DNA from: DUEL01 sp964580565
Lineage (GTDB): Bacteria; Chloroflexota; Anaerolineae; B4-G1; DUEL01
Length of the DNA: 13,266 bases
Assembly: GCA_964580565.1 (NCBI GenBank)
Contig: CAZOLN010000075.1
Location: 1 to 13,266, forward strand
Direction of reading: 5' to 3'
Shown: positions 1 to 6,796 of the stretch, piece after piece
Layout: each line of letters starts with the position of its first letter
Position numbering within the stretch: the first letter of the stretch is position 1
Position numbers and translations under genes: made by a program
The notes under the pieces: model-generated
Databases searched by the model: none
Seen by the model: only the letters and a program-made list of their open reading frames with translations
Told to the model about the DNA's origin: nothing

Positions 1-30
1 TTGCTACAGCGATCAGCGCAGGATGCCCCC

Positions 31-59
31 TTGTCCCCACCTCCTGCGGATGGTACAAT
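31..59 (+). promoter_or_regulatory. Predicted sigma70-type promoter of the RNA methyltransferase gene
   Basis: TTGTCC (31-36), a 17-base spacer and TACAAT (54-59). The -10 is preceded by TGG, giving an extended -10 (TGN) element. The -10 ends only 15 bases before the ATG at 75, so the transcript leader would be about 9 nt and would cut into the Shine-Dalgarno-like GGGAGG at 65-70. Nothing else is seen in the first 74 bases. This is a pattern match only. Confidence 0.5.
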
Positions 60-74
60 GGAGCGGGAGGCCCA

Positions 75-1310
75 ATGACAGAGTTGACCCTCGAACTGAC
101 GGGAATGGCCCACGGCGGGAGCGCGCTGGGACGATACGAAGGGAAAGTGATCTTCGTCCCCTACGCGCTGCCCGGCGAGACGGTGCGGGTGGAACTGGTG
201 GACGACCGAGGGCGATACGCCCACGCCCGGCTCCTGGAGGTGTTGGAGCCCTCCCCCGACCGGGTTTCCCCTCCCTGCCCCTACTTCGGCTCCGAGGGGT
301 GCGGCGGATGCCAGTGGCAGCACATCGCCTACGAAGCCCAACTCCGCCTCAAGGCCGAGATCGTCGCCGACCAACTGATCCGCATCGGCCACCTGACCGA
401 CCCGCCGGTCCGTCCGACCCTTCCCGACCCCACCGGCTGGGCCTACCGCAACCAGGCCCGCTTCCACCCCTCCCCCGAGGGAGGGTTGGGGTTCCGCGTC
501 GCCGCCAGCCACCGGGTCGTCCCGGTGGACACCTGCCTCATCCTCCACCCCCTCCTCGCCGATCTCTACGATGCCCTCGATTTGGACTTCCCCGGGCTGG
601 AGAGCATGACCCTCCGGGCGGGAACCGCCACGGGCGACCGGATGGTGATCTTCGAGATGGAGGACGACGAACCCCCTTCTCTAACGACCGATATGACCGT
701 CTCATGCGTCCTGCTCCTCTCCGACGGTCGGTACGCCAACCTGGTCGGCCGGAACTACCTGACCGAGGTGGTGGCCGATCATACCTACCGCATCTCCGCC
801 CCCTCTTTCTTCCAGGTCAACACGGGCCAGGCGGAACAACTGGTCCGCCTGGTGATGGGGTATCTGGACCCGCAGGGCGATGAGGTGGTATTGGACGGCT
901 ACTGCGGGGTGGGGCTGTTCACCCTTCCGCTGGCGGAACGGGCCGGGCTGGTGATCGGTGTGGAGTGGGATCCGGCGGCGGTGGAGGATCTGCTGGAGAA
1001 CACGGCGGGGATGGAGAACGTCGAGGTGGCGGAGGGGCCCGTGGCGGCGGTGCTCCCCGACCTGGAGGAGCCGCTGGACGCGGCGGTGGTGGATCCACCC
1101 CGCACCGGCCTGGAGCGGGAGACGGTGGACGCGCTGATCGCCGCCGCGCCCGGTCGCATCGTCTACGTCTCCTGCGACCCCGCCACCCTGGCCCGCGACG
1201 GCCGCTACCTCACCGAGGCAGGCTACCGGCTGGTGGAGGTGCAGCCCGTCGATATGTTCCCGCAGACCTACCACATTGAGACGGTGAGTCTGTGGACGAC
1301 GGCAACGTAG
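75..1310 (+). CDS. 23S rRNA/tRNA (uracil-C5)-methyltransferase, TrmA/RlmD (RumA) family
   Basis: This cytoplasmic enzyme methylates C5 of a uridine in 23S rRNA or tRNA using S-adenosylmethionine. The 411-residue protein has the full family architecture. An N-terminal TRAM-like RNA-binding domain (about 1-57) is followed by a 4Fe-4S cysteine set (C68, C76, C79 and C154), then the methyltransferase domain with SFFQVN (244-249), LDGYCGVGLFTLPLA (SAM-binding motif I, about 274-288) and DPPRTGL (340-346). The catalytic cysteine is C367 in YVSCDPATLARD, and E402 in HIETV is the likely general base. The start at 75 has GGGAGG four bases upstream. Which uridine is the target (RlmD, RlmC-like or TrmA-like) cannot be told from sequence alone; the Fe-S cysteines favour the RlmD/RumA branch. 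The last codons and the stop lie inside a 46-bp palindrome. Confidence 0.93.
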   Translation: MTELTLELTGMAHGGSALGRYEGKVIFVPYALPGETVRVELVDDRGRYAHARLLEVLEPSPDRVSPPCPYFGSEGCGGCQWQHIAYEAQLRLKAEIVADQLIRIGHLTDPPVRPTLPDPTGWAYRNQARFHPSPEGGLGFRVAASHRVVPVDTCLILHPLLADLYDALDLDFPGLESMTLRAGTATGDRMVIFEMEDDEPPSLTTDMTVSCVLLLSDGRYANLVGRNYLTEVVADHTYRISAPSFFQVNTGQAEQLVRLVMGYLDPQGDEVVLDGYCGVGLFTLPLAERAGLVIGVEWDPAAVEDLLENTAGMENVEVAEGPVAAVLPDLEEPLDAAVVDPPRTGLERETVDALIAAAPGRIVYVSCDPATLARDGRYLTEAGYRLVEVQPVDMFPQTYHIETVSLWTTAT

Positions 1311-1343
1311 GTGTGCAATTAATTGCACACCTACGTTGCCGTC
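1298..1343. repeat. Perfect 46-bp palindrome at the 3' end of the methyltransferase gene
   Basis: Two 23-bp arms match perfectly with no spacer around the centre at 1320/1321; the core is GTGTGCAATTAATTGCACAC (1311-1330). Beyond the arms, four more bases pair (1291-1294 with 1344-1347) if three bases (1295-1297) are bulged out. The left arm contains the last codons and the TAG stop of the upstream gene, and the right arm ends 17 bases before the next start codon. As RNA it forms a very stable hairpin. No U-tract follows, so it is not a canonical intrinsic terminator, although it could still terminate or attenuate transcription or protect the 3' end. It may belong to a dispersed palindrome family. 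Confidence 0.95.
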
Positions 1344-1359
1344 CACACCATAAAATCCG

Positions 1360-3762
1360 ATGCACGAGATCGGTCTGTTCCTCCTCTCCGCTGCGACGCT
1401 GGCCTTCGAGGTCAACCTGACCCGGATCTTCGCTGTCTCCCAGTTCTACCACTTCGCCTTTATGACGGTCAGCCTGGCGCTGCTGGGTTTCGGGGCCAGC
1501 GGGGTTCTTCTCAGCCTGGTCCCCGGCCTGGCCCGCCGTCCGACCCGGCCGCTGCCCGCCCTCTCCTGGGGGTTCGCGCTGACGGCGGTGGGCTCCTACG
1601 CGCTGACCCAGCAGGTCCCGTTCGACTCCTACCGCGTCTTCCTCGACCCCGCCCAATGGGCCATCCTGGCCCTTCACTACCTGGCGCTGTCGGTCCCCTT
1701 CCTCTGCGCTGGGACGGCGGTGGGGCTCCTGCTGATGGCGCAGCCGGAGGGGATCGGTCGGACCTACGCTGCCAACCTGGTCGGCTCCGCCGCCGGGTGT
1801 CTCCTGGCGGTGACCGCTCCGGCGGCGGTGGGGGCCGAGGGTGTGGTCCTCCTCGCTGGGGCGTTGGCCGCCCTCGCCGGTCTGGCCTTCGCCCGCAGGG
1901 CCGCGGGGCGAATCATCGCCCTCGGTGCCACCCTGTTCTTCCTCCTGGGCGCGTTCAACCCCCCTGCCTTTCTGGAGATCCACCTGTCCCCCTACAAAGG
2001 CCTCTCCTACGCCCTTCGCTACCCCGACGCCCGGCTGGTCTTCCGGGGGTGGAACGGCTTCTCGCGGGTGGACGTGGTGGAGGCGACCCCCATCCGCAGC
2101 CTGCCGGGGCAAGGGTTCACCTGCATCGGCGCACCGCCACCCCAGCGGGGGCTGTTCGTGGACGGGGACGACCTCAGCCCCATCACCCGCCTGCGCGATC
2201 CCGCCGACCTCGCCCCGCTCACCGACTGCCTCCTGACCGCGCTCCCCTACCGGCTCCGGCCCGGCGCGCAAGCGCTGGTGATCGACCCACGGGGCGGGTT
2301 CGACCTGTGGGTGGCGCTGGCGGAGGGGGCGGAGCGGGTGGTGGCGGTGGAGCCCAACCCGCTGGTCGTCCACGCCGTCCGCCTTCAGGCCGAATGGACG
2401 GCGGTCCCGTACGACCACCCCCGGGTGGACCTCGCCATCGAGGAGGGCCGCTCCTACCTGGCGCGGTCCGGCCCCCGCTACGACGTGATCCTGTTCTCCC
2501 TTCCCGCCACGTACCATCCGGTCACCTCCGGGGCCTACAGCCTGGCGGAGAACTACCGGGAGACGGTGGAGGGATTTGCGGCGGCGCTGGAGCGGCTGGA
2601 AAGGGGTGGGCTGCTGGTGATCGTCCGCTGGCTACAGACGCCCCCCTCCGAATCGCTGCGGGCCTTCGGGTTGGCGACCGCGGCGCTGGAGCGGGTCGGG
2701 GAGGACCCGGCGCGGAGCCTGGTCGCGGTGCGCAGTTACAACCAGGTGCTGATCCTGGCCCGGCGGGGGCCGTTCACCCCCCAGGAACTGGAACAGATCC
2801 GCCGGTTCGCCGCCGACCGCTCCTTCGACCTGGCCTACGCACCCGACATCCGGCCCGACGAGGTCAACCGGTTCAACGTGCTCCCCTCCCCCGACTACTA
2901 TCGGGCCTTCGTCGGCCTCTTGGAGGCGGAGGACCGGGGAGCCTGGCTCGCCGCCTACCCCTACGACGTCTCTCCCCCCACCGACGACCGGCCGTTCTTC
3001 GGCCACTTCTTCCGATGGGGGCAGGTAGGGGAGGTGCTGGCGATGGCCGGGCACGTCTGGCAGCCGTTCGGGGGAGCGGGATACCTGGTGATCGTGGGGC
3101 TGCTGATCGTGGCGACGGCGGCCGCCGTCCTGCTGGTCCTCCTGCCACTGGTCGGAGTGCGATCGGGCCGACTGGCCCTGCGGCGGAGGAGTGGGCTTTC
3201 CCGGCTGCTCCCCTTCGGGTTCCTGGGGGTGGCCTACCTGTTCGTAGAGATCCCCCTCCTGCAGCGGTTCATCCTCCTCCTGGGCCAGCCCGCCTACGCG
3301 ATGGCGACGGTGCTGGGCACGCTGCTGCTCTTCTCCGGCCTGGGGAGCCTGCTGTCGGCGAGAGTGCGCCCGGCCCGCGCGACGGCGGTCCTGGTGGCTT
3401 TGGTGCTGGCCTACCGACTGGTGGGATGGGAGGGCCTCAGGCCGCTGCTGGGCCTGCCGCTGTGGGGTCGGCTGGCAGCGACGGTGATCGGGCTGGCTCC
3501 GCTGGGCCTCCTGATGGGGATCCCCTTCCCGGCCCTGCTGACCCGCCTGCAGGAGGAGGACCCCGGCCTGGTGCCGTGGGCGTGGGGCGTCAACGGGGCC
3601 ATCTCGGTGGTGGCCTCGGTGCTGGCCGCGCTGACGGCCCTGTCGTGGGGCTTGGGGGCGGTCCTGGTGATCGGGGCGGCCTGTTACCTGGGGGCCCGGC
3701 TCACGGGGTGGGCCATTCCATCCCGCCCTCGTGCCGGTGCTCCTCCATCCCCGGCCCGGTGA
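1360..3762 (+). CDS. Membrane protein with a spermidine-synthase-like (degenerate SAM-fold) domain
   Basis: The 800-residue integral membrane protein has three parts. About seven hydrophobic segments lie in residues 1-200, a soluble Rossmann-like domain spans roughly 230-555, and a further set of about seven hydrophobic segments runs from 574 to 780. The middle part resembles spermidine/spermine synthase: ALVIDPRGGFDLWVALAEG (305-323) followed by the acidic AVEPNP, then a catalytic-loop-like segment at 374-406. The usual glycine-rich GGGDG core is replaced by IDPRGG, so polyamine synthase activity is doubtful. The C-terminal YLFVEIPLLQRFILLLGQP (626-644) and LLLFSGLGSLLSAR (655-668) are typical of large membrane-embedded spermidine-synthase-like proteins of unknown function. 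The start is fixed because an in-frame TAA lies at 1351-1353; there is no clear ribosome-binding site. The 3' end overlaps the convergent gene by 62 nt. The actual reaction is unknown. Confidence 0.85.
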   Translation: MHEIGLFLLSAATLAFEVNLTRIFAVSQFYHFAFMTVSLALLGFGASGVLLSLVPGLARRPTRPLPALSWGFALTAVGSYALTQQVPFDSYRVFLDPAQWAILALHYLALSVPFLCAGTAVGLLLMAQPEGIGRTYAANLVGSAAGCLLAVTAPAAVGAEGVVLLAGALAALAGLAFARRAAGRIIALGATLFFLLGAFNPPAFLEIHLSPYKGLSYALRYPDARLVFRGWNGFSRVDVVEATPIRSLPGQGFTCIGAPPPQRGLFVDGDDLSPITRLRDPADLAPLTDCLLTALPYRLRPGAQALVIDPRGGFDLWVALAEGAERVVAVEPNPLVVHAVRLQAEWTAVPYDHPRVDLAIEEGRSYLARSGPRYDVILFSLPATYHPVTSGAYSLAENYRETVEGFAAALERLERGGLLVIVRWLQTPPSESLRAFGLATAALERVGEDPARSLVAVRSYNQVLILARRGPFTPQELEQIRRFAADRSFDLAYAPDIRPDEVNRFNVLPSPDYYRAFVGLLEAEDRGAWLAAYPYDVSPPTDDRPFFGHFFRWGQVGEVLAMAGHVWQPFGGAGYLVIVGLLIVATAAAVLLVLLPLVGVRSGRLALRRRSGLSRLLPFGFLGVAYLFVEIPLLQRFILLLGQPAYAMATVLGTLLLFSGLGSLLSARVRPARATAVLVALVLAYRLVGWEGLRPLLGLPLWGRLAATVIGLAPLGLLMGIPFPALLTRLQEEDPGLVPWAWGVNGAISVVASVLAALTALSWGLGAVLVIGAACYLGARLTGWAIPSRPRAGAPPSPAR

Positions 3763-4534
3763 GGGGCACGAAGGCCACGCCGCCCATATTGTACGCCTTC
3801 AGTTCGCCCCCCTCCTCTTTGACGAACTTCCACAGCGTCTGGTACCCGCCGGGGGGGCCGACCGGGATGACCATCCGGCCGCCCTCGGCCAGTTGGTCGA
3901 TCAGCGGCGGCGGCACGTGGTCGGGGGCCGCGGTGACGATGATGGCGTCGAAGGGGGCGTGCTCCGGCCAGCCGTAGTAGCCGTCCCCCTGCTTGCAGTG
4001 GACCCGGTAGCCGAGCCGTTCCAGCCGCTCCTTGGCGCTCTGGGCCAGTTCGGGGATGATCTCGATGGAGTACACCTCCACGCCCGGGATCGAGGCCAGG
4101 ACGGCGGCCTGGTAGCCGGACCCCGTGCCCACCTCCAGCACCTTGTCCCCCGGCTTGAGTTCCAGGAGTTCGGTCATCAGGGCGACGATGTAGGGCTGGG
4201 AGATGGTCTGACCGAAGCCGATGGGGAGAGGGTAGTCCCCGTAGGCGTACTCCCGCTCCTCCTCGGGCACGAAGAGGTGGCGGGGGACGGTGCGCATCGC
4301 CTCCAGGACGCGCTCGTCGGTGATCCCTCGGGCCTGGATTGTCTCGATCACCATCCGCTCCCTTAGCCGGGCGTATTTCGCCTCCTCCTCCTCGCCAGGC
4401 CAGGTCGGGGATGGGAGTGGAGAGGGCTGCGGGGAGGAAAAGGTAGGCGTCGCAGGAGTGGAAGACGTCCGGCATCCGGCGAAAACCAGCACGGCGAGCA
4501 GGATCAGGCTGAATGCTGCTCCCCTGTGCCTCAT
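3701..4534 (-). CDS. Protein-L-isoaspartate O-methyltransferase with a lipoprotein signal (exported PCMT)
   Basis: Enzymes of this family methylate L-isoaspartyl residues of damaged proteins with S-adenosylmethionine, starting their repair. The 277-residue protein shows GQTISQP (108-114), the SAM-binding motif KVLEVGTGSGYQAAVLA (131-147), GDGYYGWPEHAPFDAIIVTA (183-202) and VAFVPLTGP (253-261), all typical of PCMT. The N terminus is unusual: MRHRG is followed by a hydrophobic stretch and the lipobox VFAGC (lipidated Cys21), then a Ser/Thr/Pro linker (22-46) before the catalytic domain. This predicts a lipoprotein anchored outside the cytoplasmic membrane, where SAM supply is not obvious. The start at 4534 is preceded by GAGG and follows a predicted promoter with almost no leader. 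It is divergent from the 4674 lipoprotein gene, and its 3' end overlaps the preceding plus-strand gene by 62 nt. Confidence 0.93.
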   Translation of the reverse strand: MRHRGAAFSLILLAVLVFAGCRTSSTPATPTFSSPQPSPLPSPTWPGEEEEAKYARLRERMVIETIQARGITDERVLEAMRTVPRHLFVPEEEREYAYGDYPLPIGFGQTISQPYIVALMTELLELKPGDKVLEVGTGSGYQAAVLASIPGVEVYSIEIIPELAQSAKERLERLGYRVHCKQGDGYYGWPEHAPFDAIIVTAAPDHVPPPLIDQLAEGGRMVIPVGPPGGYQTLWKFVKEEGGELKAYNMGGVAFVPLTGPGMEEHRHEGGMEWPTP

Positions 4535-4544
4535 GTCGCCTCAC

Positions 4545-4573
4545 ATTGTAGCATTTTCTCCGTGGCTGCGCAA
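4545..4573 (-). promoter_or_regulatory. Predicted promoter of the exported PCMT gene
   Basis: On the minus strand, TTGCGC (4573-4568), a 17-base spacer and TACAAT (4550-4545). The -10 ends 10 bases before the ATG, so the predicted start site lies about 4 nt upstream of the start codon and the mRNA would be nearly leaderless. It stands back to back with the promoter at 4584-4612. Confidence 0.55.
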
Positions 4574-4583
4574 CAGCGGCATC

Positions 4584-4612
4584 TTGCCAATCTCACCTTT
4601 CCGTGTTAGACT
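4584..4612 (+). promoter_or_regulatory. Predicted promoter of the secreted lipoprotein gene
   Basis: TTGCCA (4584-4589), a 17-base spacer and TAGACT (4607-4612): 5/6 and 4/6 matches to the sigma70 consensus. The -35 is 10 bp away from the -35 of the divergent PCMT promoter, so the two may compete for polymerase. The predicted start is near 4619, giving a leader of about 55 nt with AAGGAG at 4658-4663 before the ATG at 4674. Confidence 0.5.
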
Positions 4613-4618
4613 GGGGAG

Positions 4619-4643
4619 CGCCGGAACGGGACAACGTCCGGCG
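4619..4643 (+). promoter_or_regulatory. Hairpin at the extreme 5' end of the lipoprotein mRNA
   Basis: CGCCGGA (4619-4625) pairs with TCCGGCG (4637-4643). Bulging one A adds two more pairs and leaves a small loop. The stem begins at the predicted transcription start, a position where hairpins can protect mRNA from 5'-end decay. Structure and start site are both predictions. Confidence 0.4.
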
Positions 4644-4673
4644 ATCATAAGGAAAGGAAGGAGTGGAAGAAAA

Positions 4674-5699
4674 ATGAAGAAGCGGTATATATGGGCAATC
4701 GGTGCGCTCTTGCTGTTGGCCTCGCTGGCCTGCTCCCTGGGCGGCATCGGAGGCACGACAGAGCCACCGGCGGAAGGCACCACTGAAGAAACCGCCGAAG
4801 CGACCGAAGCCCCCACAGAACCACCGACCACCGAGGAGGAAGAGCCAGAGGTTTCCGCAGACGCTCTCACCAACCTCGATAGTTACCGCGCCCGGATCAC
4901 CTGGCAGTGGACCCCCGAGGGTGGGGAGCCCCAGGTCTTCGTCGTCGAGCAGGAGGAGACGCGGGATCCGCCCGCCCGGCGGTACGTGATCTCCCAGGAT
5001 GAAGAGGCGGTAGAGTGGGTCCAGATCGGCGACACGGCCTGGACGTGCTTCGACGGGACGTGCATCCAGACGCAGGAGGATCCGGAGCAACTCGCCGACG
5101 AGTTCGGGATGGGCCTGGACGTCGACCCGGCCTCGTATTTTGAAGAGAACAAGGAATACGTAGGCAAAGAGACGATCAACGGCATATCCACCCGCCACTA
5201 CGTTCTCCACCTGTCCCCCCTGGAGGCAATGGCCTTTTCCGAAGGCGAGGTCTCCGACGTGAAATCGGAGGTCTGGGTCTCCGACGAGGCCGGCCTGCCC
5301 AACTTCGTCGTTCGCTTCGTCCTCGAGTGGACGGGCACGCAGGACGGGGAACAGGGCGAAGGGCAATACATCTACGAGGTGTACGACGTCAACCAACCGA
5401 TCACCATCGAGCCGCCCGAGGGCGCGCCCTCCGGGCTACCGGAGGACATCCCGGCTTACCCCGACGCTCAGGACATGGCCTTCATGGCCGGGATGATCAC
5501 TTTCTCCACCCCCGACGAGATGTCGGTCGTGGTCGAGTTCTACAAGGACCAGATGCCGGCGGAGGGATGGACGCTGACGGAGGAGAACGACCTCGGCACA
5601 ATGGTGATGCAGAGCTGGAGCAAGGACAGCCGCACGGTGAGCCTGATGATCAGCAGTGGGGATGAAGGCACCAGCGTGATGATCACCCTGGAGGAATAG
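4674..5699 (+). CDS. Secreted LolA/LppX-like lipoprotein of unknown role
   Basis: The 341-residue exported lipoprotein starts with MKKRY, a hydrophobic segment and the lipobox LASLAC (Cys20). A low-complexity Thr/Glu/Pro linker (about 27-60) leads to a first domain (about 61-245) rich in alternating strands, resembling the half-barrel LolA/LppX lipoprotein fold. Its features include SYRARITWQW (70-79) and a close cysteine pair, C125 and C130, that could form a disulfide outside the cell. A second small domain (about 250-341) contains IPAYPDAQDMAFMAGMITF and EFYKDQMPAEGW, a pattern I associate with lipoproteins of related bacteria but cannot assign a function. The ATG has a strong purine-rich site (AAGGAG, 10 bases upstream). 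It is monocistronic between a divergent promoter pair and a strong terminator. Lipid or envelope-ligand binding is a guess based on fold resemblance only. Confidence 0.85.
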   Translation: MKKRYIWAIGALLLLASLACSLGGIGGTTEPPAEGTTEETAEATEAPTEPPTTEEEEPEVSADALTNLDSYRARITWQWTPEGGEPQVFVVEQEETRDPPARRYVISQDEEAVEWVQIGDTAWTCFDGTCIQTQEDPEQLADEFGMGLDVDPASYFEENKEYVGKETINGISTRHYVLHLSPLEAMAFSEGEVSDVKSEVWVSDEAGLPNFVVRFVLEWTGTQDGEQGEGQYIYEVYDVNQPITIEPPEGAPSGLPEDIPAYPDAQDMAFMAGMITFSTPDEMSVVVEFYKDQMPAEGWTLTEENDLGTMVMQSWSKDSRTVSLMISSGDEGTSVMITLEE

Positions 5700-5723
5700 T
5701 CCCCAGCGCCGATGCCCTGGAAC

Positions 5724-5758
5724 GAAAGAACCCCGGCGGAAACCGCCGGGGTTCTTTC
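5724..5758. terminator. Bidirectional intrinsic terminator between convergent genes
   Basis: A perfect 16-bp stem (5724-5739 with 5743-5758) closes an AAA loop. The stem is GC-rich at the loop end and ends in GAAAGAA/TTCTTTC, so a U-rich run follows the GC core in either direction. It lies 24 bases after the lipoprotein stop and 15 bases beyond the stop of the opposing gene at 5774, so it can serve both. Confidence 0.93.
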
Positions 5759-5773
5759 TGTGATCCCTGCTCC

Positions 5774-6667
5774 TTACTTATCTCGTCCCTGCCCTTGGCC
5801 TGGATGGTCCGTCCGTCCCCATCCGTGCCCCTGGCCCGGATGATCCGTCCGTCCCCATCCGTGGCCCTGCCCGGGGTGGTCTTCCCCCTCCGGTCGACCG
5901 GCGTGCTCCGGCGGGCCGGGGCGGTCGTCATCCCGGTGGCCCCTCCCCAAGGCGTGTCCGACGCCCATCGCGGAGGGGCGACCGTATTCGTGGAACATCT
6001 CCCCCAGCCCCATTCCGGATTGGAACGCCGCGACCAAGTCGTCGACGGTGACGTCGGGCAGGGCAGCGGCCATCGCATACAGCTTGACCAGCACGCCGAA
6101 GCCGATCCCCTCCTCGTGGTAGGCCGCGATCTCCTCGCCGACCTGGACCACGTTACCCTCTCCGTCCAACCGCAGATCGACGATGAGGGTCTCCAGGGCA
6201 TCGGCCAGCGCTTCGGCAGCATCGGGCTCTTCCACCATCAAGGTGATCTCCATCCCATCCTCCGTCTCAGCGACGAACGCCCCATCCTCCTCGCCGGTCA
6301 CCCGCACCGATACCGCCCCTTCCACGTCGCACGGGCTCCACAGCCAGACCCCCTCCTGCTCGACAGCGCACCCCTGCACCGTCTCCAGGGCCTCGACCAG
6401 GTCGTCGATGCTCACATCGCCGAAGAAGGCTCCCAGGAGGTTGGCGATCGGATGATCGACCGCTCCCTCCGCAAGCGTGACTGTACAGAGCCCTTCCCCT
6501 GTCTGGAGCGTCACCAGCCCCGTCGCCTCGTCCACATCCACGACCGTGCCGGAGACGTTCTCCCCCGCACACGGGGGCAACGGCTCCTCTCCCTGCGCAA
6601 AGGCCGTCCCCACCGAGATCAAAAGGACCGCGACGATCAAAACGACGCTCACACCTCTTCTGACCAT
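5774..6667 (-). CDS. Secreted protein of unknown function with a C-terminal His/Gly-rich repeat
   Basis: The 297-residue protein has a classical signal peptide (hydrophobic 6-21, likely cleavage after AFA at residue 24). Residues 37-67 (NVSGTVVDVDEATGLVTLQT and following) resemble small beta-barrel domains of exported bacterial proteins such as the DUF5666 type. Four cysteines (C33, C61, C100, C113) could form two disulfides. A helical segment, GIGFGVLVKLYAMAA (187-201), leads into DDLVAAFQSGMGLGEMFHEYG (209-229), a glycine-spaced motif I associate with uncharacterised secreted proteins of Chloroflexota. The tail from 241 is hydrophilic and ends in HPGQG three times with GHGWGRTD twice between; this may bind metal or polymer, but that is inference. 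The start is supported by a near-ideal AAGGAGGTG (6673-6681, minus strand). It is divergent from padR and convergent with the lipoprotein gene. Confidence 0.85.
   Translation of the reverse strand: MVRRGVSVVLIVAVLLISVGTAFAQGEEPLPPCAGENVSGTVVDVDEATGLVTLQTGEGLCTVTLAEGAVDHPIANLLGAFFGDVSIDDLVEALETVQGCAVEQEGVWLWSPCDVEGAVSVRVTGEEDGAFVAETEDGMEITLMVEEPDAAEALADALETLIVDLRLDGEGNVVQVGEEIAAYHEEGIGFGVLVKLYAMAAALPDVTVDDLVAAFQSGMGLGEMFHEYGRPSAMGVGHALGRGHRDDDRPGPPEHAGRPEGEDHPGQGHGWGRTDHPGQGHGWGRTDHPGQGQGRDK
5802..5873. repeat. Two tandem 36-bp units encoding a 12-residue repeat
   Basis: Units 5802-5837 and 5838-5873 differ at 4 of 36 positions, and a partial third unit follows. The length is a multiple of three, so the frame is kept, and on the minus strand it encodes GHGWGRTDHPGQ repeats at the C terminus of the secreted protein. 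Such repeats change copy number easily by slippage or recombination. Confidence 0.95.
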
Positions 6668-6766
6668 TTTCGCACCTCCTTGCCAAAGGCTCTCGAAGAG
6701 AGGCTTTCCCTATGATAGTTATATCGTACAAAGGACGGATAACGACACGCTCGGCGGTCGGGCAAT

Positions 6767-6794
6767 TTGCGCTTTCTCAGGAAGGACGTATAAT
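6767..6794 (+). promoter_or_regulatory. Predicted promoter of the padR-MFS operon
   Basis: TTGCGC (6767-6772), a 16-base spacer and a perfect TATAAT (6789-6794). The predicted start is near 6801, inside the palindrome at 6797-6811. It is the best -10 match in the window, and the 6668-6824 intergenic region is clearly AT-richer around it than the genes. Confidence 0.7.
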
Positions 6795-6796
6795 TA

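Noticed and set aside
23..883. Plus-strand open frame of 286 codons at the window start
   Set aside because: Out of frame with the TrmA/RlmD gene, Arg/Pro-rich and without motifs.
1298..1343. Intrinsic terminator for the RNA methyltransferase
   Set aside because: The hairpin is very strong but has no loop and no following U-tract; it was recorded as a palindromic repeat rather than a terminator.
1210..2517. Minus-strand open frame of 435 codons
   Set aside because: Antisense shadow of the methyltransferase end and the membrane protein; low-complexity composition rich in Gly, Arg, Gln and Glu, with no signal or domain.
1323..3977. Plus-strand open frame of 884 codons, longer than the real gene it overlaps
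   Set aside because: Its translation is almost entirely Arg/Pro/Gly/Ala with no recognisable domain. The overlapping frame 1360-3762 has clear membrane segments and family motifs. Long shadow frames are expected at this GC content.
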